A stretch of 18,712 nucleotides of DNA from NCBI GenBank assembly GCA_963645165.1, contig CAVIQT010000077.1, forward strand, positions 1 through 18,712. Reading direction: 5' to 3'. Position numbers and translations under genes: made by a program. The DNA comes from CAG-533 sp963645165. Lineage in GTDB: Bacteria; Bacillota_I; Bacilli_A; RF39; UBA660. Shown here one piece after another: positions 7,684 to 13,186 of this stretch. Numbering within the stretch: the first letter of the stretch is position 1; each line of letters opens with the position of its first letter. The notes under the pieces were generated by a model. It worked only from the letters and a program-made list of their open reading frames with translations, had not been told where the DNA came from and made no database searches.

Positions 7684-8160
7684 CTACTTATCAAAATAAC
7701 TTAGTACATTTGTTGTCATGTTTCCAATTGTAATTTGTTTAATACTCCATATAATTGCAAGTATGACTAATATAACTACTACTACTATCGTTATTACAAA
7801 ATGCTTATTACTAGCAATTGGTACTAATCTAGTATATGGTGATGCAATTCGTTCTTCTTCTTGCTCAGCTTTTCTAGTATCTATCGCGGCTTTCTTAATT
7901 TCAGTCATTGGTATTTTTGATGTTTTTTCAAATAAATATTCATTAAATTCATCTATTACTTCATCGCTATCTAGACCTAAATATTTTGCATATTCCATAA
8001 TATATTTTTTTAATTCAAAAATGTCTTTAAATGCACCAATATTACCTTCTTCAATTTGTTTTAAAGATATCACTGGAATATTTAAGTCTTTACTAACTTC
8101 TTCTATACTAACCCCTGACATTTCTCTTGTACCTTTAAGTACTTCTCCTATATTATTAAT
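7684..8160 (-). CDS. RodZ-like helix-turn-helix membrane protein, probable AUU start
   Basis: RodZ/YmfM-type proteins have a cytoplasmic HTH domain (HTH_25), a membrane helix and an outer tail, and connect to MreB-directed wall growth. Here the HTH reads IGEVLKGTREMSGVSIEEVS and then KDLNIPVISLKQIEEG; one membrane helix of about 20 residues (HFVITIVVVVILVILAIIW) lies near the C-terminus and only about 17 residues follow it. The first ATG (8119-8121) would cut off the first HTH helix. The frame stays open upstream to a TGA at 8167-8169, and the codon ATT (8158-8160) sits 6 bases after GAGGTGA (8167-8173). I therefore choose an AUU start, giving 158 residues. Position before pgsA matches Bacillus ymfM. 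The outer tail is too short for a full RodZ periplasmic domain. Confidence 0.75.
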   Translation of the reverse strand: MNNIGEVLKGTREMSGVSIEEVSKDLNIPVISLKQIEEGNIGAFKDIFELKKYIMEYAKYLGLDSDEVIDEFNEYLFEKTSKIPMTEIKKAAIDTRKAEQEEERIASPYTRLVPIASNKHFVITIVVVVILVILAIIWSIKQITIGNMTTNVLSYFDK

Positions 8161-8180
8161 AAAATGTCACCTCTTTAATA

Positions 8181-8535
8181 AAAAAATAATAATATCAAAT
8201 AAGCCATGTTCTGTCCCCATTTTAGGGTGGCAAACATTTATCTTACTATTTCTAGCACCTTTTTAAAACTTATCTTTCGCTTTAAAAAAATTCCCCTACC
8301 AAAATTTGGGTTTCTCGCTTGCGGGGTTTACCACGTTCCACTATACCAGTTTCCCAGTATACTCGTCTCTTTGGCACTTTTATATCTAATATAACCATTT
8401 AAGGTTACCTCGAAGCCGTTAGTAAAACTACCTAAGGTTATTTATTCCCTTAGCACAAACACTAAAATCATCACAGATTTTGCGAGCATGGACTTTCCTC
8501 TACATTTTCATGCAGCGTTTGCCTATGATATTATT
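8181..8535 (-). ncRNA. rnpB: RNase P RNA, type B
   Basis: RNase P RNA is the ribozyme that trims tRNA 5' ends. The minus strand carries the P4 signature GAGGAAAGTCCATGCTC (8484-8500) and the matching 3' signature ACAGAACATGGCTTA (8200-8214). The middle contains GGTAAACCCCGCAAGCGAG and an AACCCAAATTTTGGTAGGGG segment that is nearly identical to Bacillus subtilis type B RNA. P1 is a 10-pair helix joining AATAATATCA at the 5' end (8526-8535) to TGATATTATT (8188-8197); a T run follows, so P1 or the 3' end probably also terminates transcription. At about 355 bases it is shorter than the 401 of B. subtilis, with reduced peripheral helices. The 5' end overlaps the gpsB stop and no clear separate promoter is seen. 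Confidence 0.95.
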
Positions 8536-8851
8536 CTTTTCCATAAACTATTTTTTCTAAATTAGATAATCTTCTTAAAACATCAACATTACCAGTTCCA
8601 GATGTTCCATTATCATTGGCGGCATCTATTGCCATTTTAAGTTTGCGATATTCTGCTTGAAGTTTTCTATTATCTTCAATTAAATTAACATTATCTTGTT
8701 CAAGTTTTTTTATAGTTCGTAAGAATTCGGTATAATCTCTAATTACCATATCAAGAAACTTATCTACTTCTTGCATACGATAACCTCTAGCATCAATTTT
8801 AAAATCATGTTCTAGAATTTCTTGAGGAGTCAAATAATATTTATCATCCAT
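8531..8851 (-). CDS. gpsB: Cell division protein GpsB (DivIVA family)
   Basis: GpsB is a small cytoplasmic adaptor that moves penicillin-binding proteins and other wall enzymes between side wall and septum. The 106-residue protein has the DivIVA N-terminal motif (LTPQEILEHDFKIDARGYR, then EVDKFLD at about 28-34), a coiled coil (about 40-75), a Gly/Asn-rich linker and the GpsB-specific C-terminal helix (DVLRRLSNLEKIVYGK). AAGGTGG precedes the ATG. Its strong promoter is at 8878-8906. The stop codon lies inside the first helix of RNase P RNA, the same gene order as gpsB-rnpB in Bacillus but tighter. Length and domain order distinguish it from full-length DivIVA. Confidence 0.93.
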   Translation of the reverse strand: MDDKYYLTPQEILEHDFKIDARGYRMQEVDKFLDMVIRDYTEFLRTIKKLEQDNVNLIEDNRKLQAEYRKLKMAIDAANDNGTSGTGNVDVLRRLSNLEKIVYGKE

Positions 8852-8877
8852 AAATCTACCACCTTCTTACTTAATAT

Positions 8878-8906
8878 ATTGTATTATTTGTTACTAGTTT
8901 TGTCAA
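8878..8906 (-). promoter_or_regulatory. Promoter of gpsB (and probably rnpB and downstream genes)
   Basis: Minus strand TTGACA (8901-8906), 17-base spacer, TACAAT (8878-8883). It lies about 27 bases before the gpsB ATG. With no clear promoter between gpsB, rnpB and the RodZ-like gene, it may drive them all. Confidence 0.75.
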
Positions 8907-8988
8907 GGCTATGCTTAATCAAGATAAGATCATAATAAACACTTATATTTTCCGTTTTATTAATAAGTTTATTAAATATATCATTCAT
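8884..8988 (-). CDS. Possible 34-residue small protein upstream of gpsB
   Basis: A small ORF, MNDIFNKLINKTENISVYYD then LILIKHSLDKTSNK, that I do not recognise. It begins at an ATG (8986-8988) six bases after GGTGA, and a TTGACG-18-TATAAT promoter lies just upstream, so it has all signals for expression. It is amphipathic and basic at the C-terminal end, with no membrane helix and no Cys. Its stop (8884-8886) falls in the spacer of the gpsB promoter, so its transcript would run into gpsB. It might be a real small protein, a leader peptide or chance. Conservation in relatives would decide; composition alone cannot. Confidence 0.35.
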   Translation of the reverse strand: MNDIFNKLINKTENISVYYDLILIKHSLDKTSNK

Positions 8989-9012
8989 TTTTTTCACCAA
9001 TATAAGCATAGC
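8908..9012. repeat. 10-base inverted repeat between the amidase gene and gpsB
   Basis: GCTATGCTTA (8908-8917) and TAAGCATAGC (9003-9012) are exact inverted copies 85 bases apart. One arm is adjacent to the gpsB -35 element, the other lies just downstream of the -10 of the preceding promoter. They could be paired operator half-sites or chance. Confidence 0.3.
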
Positions 9013-9014
9013 AC

Positions 9015-9044
9015 ATTATAAATATTTATACTTAAATTCGTCAA
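9015..9044 (-). promoter_or_regulatory. Promoter upstream of the 34-codon ORF
   Basis: Minus strand TTGACG (9039-9044), 18-base spacer, perfect TATAAT (9015-9020). The -35 overlaps the amidase stop codon. Expected transcription starts about 20 bases before the small ORF's ATG. Confidence 0.5.
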
Positions 9045-10756
9045 ATTATGCCAAAATATTTTAATATAGAATTAGCTATAGTTTCTCCAATAAGTTTTTT
9101 ATTTGTCATTATCCAAGAAGCATCTTCTAGGTTATCATGATGAGCAATTTCTACTAAAACACCTAAAGGGACAAATCTTGTATTAACTTCACCTAAGGAA
9201 CCATTAGCGTATTTAACTCCTCTATTTTTAGTAGAATTATCTTTATCATAATATATATTAAATAAATCTTTTTGAATAATATTTCCTAAGTCATAAGCAG
9301 CACATGATTCATCATTAATCCATGTTTCTACACCACTTGCACTGTGATCTGTACTTCCATTAGAATGAACTGCTAAATGTACGTCTGCTCCATAAAATCT
9401 TGAGTCTGCTGTCCATAAGTTAATATTACCATTAGGGTTATTTCTATAAACTTTAACTCCCATTTCTTTTAAGCGAGCTTCAATATAATCAGATAAATCG
9501 TTCATCTCAGTCATTTCATTAGTATAACCAACACTTTTAACTCCTATGTTACCAGTTTGATTTGATGGGCTTAAATAAACACGATATTCTTTTTTAGTGC
9601 CAACATTTATATTATATTCACTTACTAAACTATCATTTTTCTTATTTTCTTTAATAACTGTTTTTAATGTAACATTAGATGTTACTTCAATAGGTTCTTC
9701 ATATAAAGTGCCGTTATCTACTGGGCTTGTTCCATCTAAAGTATAATAGATACTTCCATCTTTATTAGGATTGTTAATAATAATTTTACTACCACTAGGT
9801 ACATATTTATAGTTTAGATTAATAAATGCTGGTTTTAAGGTGTCTTTTTCATTCATTTTAAACGATACTTCTGCTTCTTTAGTATAATTATCATATCCAT
9901 CATAATATGCTTTTATTTTGATTTTATATGTTTCACTTTTATTAAAAAATTCAGAACTAATAATAAATTTATGGTCTAATATTTCAGTTTCTTTAAGTAA
10001 TAAGTTTCCTTTATATATTAATACTTCATATTTAGTAGCGTTTTCGCCACCTTCAAAATCTACGGTTACATCGTTATAATCTAGGATACTTCCTTCATTT
10101 GGCGTAGTAATTTTTAAATCACTTATTGGGCTTATATTATTATAAAGATCTATTTCATTAACAACAGTTTTACCATTATAAATTTTAGCAGTTAGTTTTT
10201 GATTAGAACCACTAAATAGTTTAGAAGAAATAATATATTCGTTACTATTTAATTTTTCTTTTTTTAAGATATAGTTTCCATCATTAATTGTTATTAGGTA
10301 ATCTTTAGAGTCAATATTACCATCTATGTTTAAATAGTAGTCTACATTATCCTCTAGGACTAAACTATTATTATTACTAAATGTTGGTTCATGATATGTA
10401 AAGATGTAAGGATTTTTTACTGTTATACTATCATTTAATTTATCATAGGCAAAGATAACTAGCATATATTCTTGATTATATTTTATATTTTTTAAATCTA
10501 TATTTATGTCATTATCATAAAAAATATTGTTATAGAACATATCTTTATTATCATTATTATATATTACTACTTCATAGTATTTAGCAGCCTTTACTTTTTC
10601 AAATTTAATATGATAAGATGTACTGATGTTATCAACACTAATAATACTAAAATTCTTTAAATAATTATCACTATTAATTAAGGATAGAGATACCCCTATA
10701 GTGGTAATAACAAAAACTATAACAATAAAACTTAAACTTATTAATGTTTTTCTCAT
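9041..10756 (-). CDS. Membrane-anchored N-acetylmuramoyl-L-alanine amidase with chitobiase-C-like and FN3-like domains
   Basis: A 571-residue exported wall hydrolase. Residues 8-27 form a signal anchor. Two FN3-like beta domains follow (about 40-125 and 208-300; note the AKYYEVVIYNND / TKYEVLIYKGN repeat), then a CHB_HEX_C domain (about 308-385: GSIYYTLDGTSPVDNGTLY) and a C-terminal Amidase_3-type catalytic domain (about 390-571). Visible candidate metal or catalytic residues are E414 (YTNEMTE), H464 (HLAVHSNG) and E536 (VLVEIAHHD). The domain opens with YLSPSNQTGN where classical members have DxGHGG, so the first His ligand is not obvious; I recall this as normal for an SPSNQ-type Firmicutes subgroup. 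GAGGAG precedes the ATG. Likely role: cutting the stem peptide from MurNAc during growth or separation. Confidence 0.85.
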   Translation of the reverse strand: MRKTLISLSFIVIVFVITTIGVSLSLINSDNYLKNFSIISVDNISTSYHIKFEKVKAAKYYEVVIYNNDNKDMFYNNIFYDNDINIDLKNIKYNQEYMLVIFAYDKLNDSITVKNPYIFTYHEPTFSNNNSLVLEDNVDYYLNIDGNIDSKDYLITINDGNYILKKEKLNSNEYIISSKLFSGSNQKLTAKIYNGKTVVNEIDLYNNISPISDLKITTPNEGSILDYNDVTVDFEGGENATKYEVLIYKGNLLLKETEILDHKFIISSEFFNKSETYKIKIKAYYDGYDNYTKEAEVSFKMNEKDTLKPAFINLNYKYVPSGSKIIINNPNKDGSIYYTLDGTSPVDNGTLYEEPIEVTSNVTLKTVIKENKKNDSLVSEYNINVGTKKEYRVYLSPSNQTGNIGVKSVGYTNEMTEMNDLSDYIEARLKEMGVKVYRNNPNGNINLWTADSRFYGADVHLAVHSNGSTDHSASGVETWINDESCAAYDLGNIIQKDLFNIYYDKDNSTKNRGVKYANGSLGEVNTRFVPLGVLVEIAHHDNLEDASWIMTNKKLIGETIANSILKYFGII

Positions 10757-10778
10757 ATACTCCTCTTATTCTTTTAAT

Positions 10779-10784
10779 ATTATA
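10779..10784 (-). promoter_or_regulatory. Candidate -10 element of the amidase gene
   Basis: A perfect TATAAT on the minus strand about 23 bases before the amidase ATG. The -35 region is only a T run that is part of the preceding terminator, so support is partial. Confidence 0.35.
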
Positions 10785-10800
10785 ACTTATTTTTAGACTT

Positions 10801-10820
10801 AAAAAAAGACCATTTGGTCT
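10801..10820 (-). terminator. Terminator of the NVKTG surface protein gene
   Basis: Minus strand AGACC (10816-10820), four-base loop, GGTCT (10807-10811), then a run of T. Strong intrinsic terminator that separates the surface protein gene from the amidase gene. Confidence 0.75.
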
Positions 10821-10835
10821 AATTTATTTTGATAA

Positions 10836-11648
10836 TTAAATATCTTGGAAAACTTCCTTTTTCTTAGTTACTCCAATTGTAATACCAGCAATAAGTATTA
10901 TAGATACAAGAGGAAGTAAATAATCTTCTACACCTGTTTTTACGTTTTCTTTTGGGGTTGTTGGTGTTTCGGTAGTGGTTGGTGTTACAGAATAATTACA
11001 TAGAATATATTCTTTTTCTACTACGACAACAGGTCTAATACCACATTTTGGTCCATCTGTAACTACATCTATATTTTTTAAATCAAGGTTAGCAACTACA
11101 CCATTTGTATTCTCACTTGCTGATGTTACGCAGTAAACACTATCTGTTCCTTCAGTTACACTAGTCCAATAATTAATAGTATCTGCTGGTAAGTCTCCTA
11201 ATTTATTGGGAGCTAAAAATGAATATTTTTCTGGTATTTCGTATATACCAGCACTATTTTTAGTAATACCTAGTCTTGTTAAATCTTCAATAGTTAATAT
11301 ACCAGATACAACAGTACTCCATTTTCTACTAGCAAGTTCATTAGTTAAAGTTTGATATGCCATTGATTTATCAAAAACAATCTGGGCATCATGGTTATCT
11401 GCAGGAACTGGCATATCATAAATAGTATTTCCTACTAATATACCATCAAAAATTAATGTTACATTAGGATCATCTGGTCCACTATCTTTTAAAACATAAA
11501 AACTAGTTCCGTTTTCAGGAGAAACACCTGATTTTGTGATATCTACAGAAACTCTATTTCCTACATAAAAGTTTTCACTAGTAGCCATGGCTTTTACTCC
11601 AAATGGAATAAATAATATTGATAAAATTATCATAAATATTTTTTTCAT
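10836..11648 (-). CDS. Secreted surface protein with sortase-like NVKTG tail
   Basis: The frame extends to 11720, but the ATG at 11646-11648 gives a textbook signal peptide (MKKIFMIILSILFIPFGVKA), with a GGAAG site eight bases before it and the promoter upstream, so I take 270 residues. The mature part (about 22-215) has an ending, YWTSVTEGTDSVYCVTSA then CGIRPVVVV, that resembles the small tryptophan/RPV domain common in Firmicutes surface proteins (DUF6273-like). A Thr/Pro-rich stalk (222-232) leads to NVKTG (235-239), a hydrophobic stretch and KKK. This is the order of a sortase cell-wall sorting signal with a non-canonical LPXTG variant. No sortase is in this window. Its ligand or role is unknown. 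It has its own promoter and terminator. Confidence 0.6.
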   Translation of the reverse strand: MKKIFMIILSILFIPFGVKAMATSENFYVGNRVSVDITKSGVSPENGTSFYVLKDSGPDDPNVTLIFDGILVGNTIYDMPVPADNHDAQIVFDKSMAYQTLTNELASRKWSTVVSGILTIEDLTRLGITKNSAGIYEIPEKYSFLAPNKLGDLPADTINYWTSVTEGTDSVYCVTSASENTNGVVANLDLKNIDVVTDGPKCGIRPVVVVEKEYILCNYSVTPTTTETPTTPKENVKTGVEDYLLPLVSIILIAGITIGVTKKKEVFQDI

Positions 11649-11691
11649 AAAACACACTTCCATCCTTATTATTTTACCTTTATTTATGTTA

Positions 11692-11720
11692 AATATAACA
11701 CATCTTAAGGATTTTAACAA
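11692..11720 (-). promoter_or_regulatory. Promoter of the NVKTG surface protein gene
   Basis: Minus strand TTGTTA (11715-11720), 17-base spacer, TATATT (11692-11697). It lies upstream of the ATG at 11648 and downstream of the longer alternative start at 11720, which supports the shorter protein. Confidence 0.55.
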
Positions 11721-11749
11721 TATTTTTTCTTTTAATTTACATTCTAATA

Positions 11750-11758
11750 TGATATTAT
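11750..11758 (+). promoter_or_regulatory. Extended -10 promoter of the VUT-like gene
   Basis: TGATATTAT is a TGn-extended -10 with a weak TTTTAA about 17 bases upstream. It is back-to-back with the surface protein promoter. Confidence 0.4.
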
Positions 11759-11784
11759 TTATTTGAGAATAAAAGGTGTTTAAG

Positions 11785-12435
11785 ATGAAGAAAAAAATAA
11801 ATAATACTAGTAGTATTTTAATTATATTTTTAATATTATGTTATACTTTTCAAGGGAAAATTGTTAATATTGCTCCTAGTTTAAATATTAGTATTTCTTT
11901 ATTATTATATCCTCTAACTTTTATATTAATTTTAATTATATATCAAAAGCATGGTATTTTAGAAAGTAAAAAGTCTATTATGTTATCTGCTTTATTATTA
12001 TTTACTTATATATTGATTTCTAGTTTGTTATGTAACTTTAATAGTATTACAAGTGGGAATGCAATATCTGAAAGTTTAAGGGATGTTTTTACACCTAAAA
12101 ATATTACTTTTTATAATCTTCATATATATTATCCAAATATTTTAAATACTTTGTTATTTTTAATAGTTTATATTTTATCTCATTATATATTTATTACTTT
12201 ATATGATGGTATTAAAGATAATTCAAATAAATATATTGGTCTTATTCTTTCTTTATTAATTGCATCTATTCTTGATCAGATTATGTATTTACCTATAAGC
12301 TATATTCCATCATTATTAGATAAAACTATAAGTATTACGGAGCTTGTTAAAATGTTAACTGCTAACTTTATAGTGATTATATTTTCATCAGTTATTATAC
12401 TTTTTATATCACCTTTTATGTTAAAAGAAAAATAG
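11785..12435 (+). CDS. Six-helix membrane protein, possibly a VUT/queuosine precursor transporter
   Basis: A 216-residue, very hydrophobic protein with about six membrane helices and a basic MKKK start. The ATG at 11785 is chosen over the GTG at 11776 because AAGGTG (11773-11778) lies six bases before it. The pattern of a first helix ending in K-V-, then YPLTF in helix two, a central loop, ASILDQIMYLPISY in helix five and a hydrophobic last helix recalls the VUT family (YhhQ/DUF165, queuosine precursor uptake), whose helix five reads S-L-D-x-I-F. Conserved polar residues of that family are only partly present, so a different small integral membrane transporter cannot be excluded. The gene is transcribed alone and ends inside a shared hairpin. 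Confidence 0.5.
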   Translation: MKKKINNTSSILIIFLILCYTFQGKIVNIAPSLNISISLLLYPLTFILILIIYQKHGILESKKSIMLSALLLFTYILISSLLCNFNSITSGNAISESLRDVFTPKNITFYNLHIYYPNILNTLLFLIVYILSHYIFITLYDGIKDNSNKYIGLILSLLIASILDQIMYLPISYIPSLLDKTISITELVKMLTANFIVIIFSSVIILFISPFMLKEK

Positions 12436-12450
12436 ATTTAAGTCTATTTT
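12429..12450. terminator. Bidirectional terminator shared by VUT-like and AlkD-like genes
   Basis: Stem AAAATAGA (12429-12436), six-base loop, TCTATTTT (12443-12450) with T runs on both strands. The stop codons of both convergent genes (12433-12435 on + and 12444-12446 on -) lie inside the two arms. Confidence 0.75.
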
Positions 12451-13148
12451 TTTATTCTTAGTTTTAATTTTTTCTTTACTTCATTACTTATTCTATATGA
12501 ATCGTTTATTTTAGATATAGTTTTATTAAGGACAAATTTATTTACGTATTTATCATTTATTAAATCATCAACTATATTAGGATAATATATATACATTTCA
12601 CATATTAACCAGGCAAGAGCCATATTTATATAGTATTTATCTGATTTTATATTTTTACATAACTCAATTAGGTTTAAGATATATTCGTCTGTAATATAGT
12701 AATTAAGAAGTATTACTAATGCTAGTCTTACTTGATATTCATTATTAGTTTTTAGTAATTTTATTATAAAGGGATAAAAATGGTTTCTTTCTTTTTTAAT
12801 AAGTTTCATGGCTTTTACGCTGCAATCACAGACTGACCAATCGTTTATTTTTTTAGAAAAGAGTTCTAAGTACTTATCATATATATTTATGTTTTCACTA
12901 TAACCTATGACAAGACCTATAATCATAGTTTCTTCATAATATTTGCCTTCATAATTATCAATAAATGATGGGATATCACTTTGGCTTATTTCTTTAGCTT
13001 TCTTTTTTAGTAAAGGCATTCTTATACCAATCATTTCTTTAGATGATGGGATAATTTTTTTATTAAATTCTAAGTATTTTAAATCTTGTAATTTTATTAA
13101 GTCTTTTACATAGCTTGCATATTGTTCTTTTGTCCATGTATATTTCAT
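12444..13148 (-). CDS. AlkD-like DNA alkylation repair protein
   Basis: AlkD-type glycosylases are all-helical HEAT-repeat proteins that remove bulky or charged alkylated bases without flipping them. I start at the ATG (13146-13148), giving 234 residues, because the TTG start at 13163 has no ribosome binding site. The family motifs are GIRMPLLKK (41-49) and YYEETMIIGLVIG (70-82). The residues that correspond to the Bacillus cereus AlkD catalytic set are present with near-identical spacing: W104 and D108 (NDWSVCD), R141 (QVRLALV) and W180 (LAWLICEM). Only a weak GG-type site precedes the ATG, which lies 24 bases after the pnp stop and directly after the pnp terminator. Expression would thus rely on read-through or an unseen promoter. 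The charged, lysine-rich C-terminus suits DNA binding. Confidence 0.8.
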   Translation of the reverse strand: MKYTWTKEQYASYVKDLIKLQDLKYLEFNKKIIPSSKEMIGIRMPLLKKKAKEISQSDIPSFIDNYEGKYYEETMIIGLVIGYSENINIYDKYLELFSKKINDWSVCDCSVKAMKLIKKERNHFYPFIIKLLKTNNEYQVRLALVILLNYYITDEYILNLIELCKNIKSDKYYINMALAWLICEMYIYYPNIVDDLINDKYVNKFVLNKTISKINDSYRISNEVKKKLKLRIKK

Positions 13149-13162
13149 TTTTATAAATACCA

Positions 13163-13186
13163 AAAAAAGTGATTACTCACTTTTTT
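13163..13186 (-). terminator. Terminator of pnp
   Basis: Minus strand AAAAAAGTGA (13177-13186), four-base loop, TCACTTTTTT (13163-13172). The pnp stop codon is in the loop. The AlkD-like gene starts 15 bases later, so it is downstream of the terminator. Confidence 0.75.

Noticed and set aside
7285..8394. Long open frames on the + strand (7285-7677, 7718-8266, 8206-8394)
   Set aside because: They lie opposite pgsA, the RodZ-like gene and rnpB, have low-complexity products, and lack family features and good ribosome binding sites; they are shadows of minus-strand genes and the RNA.
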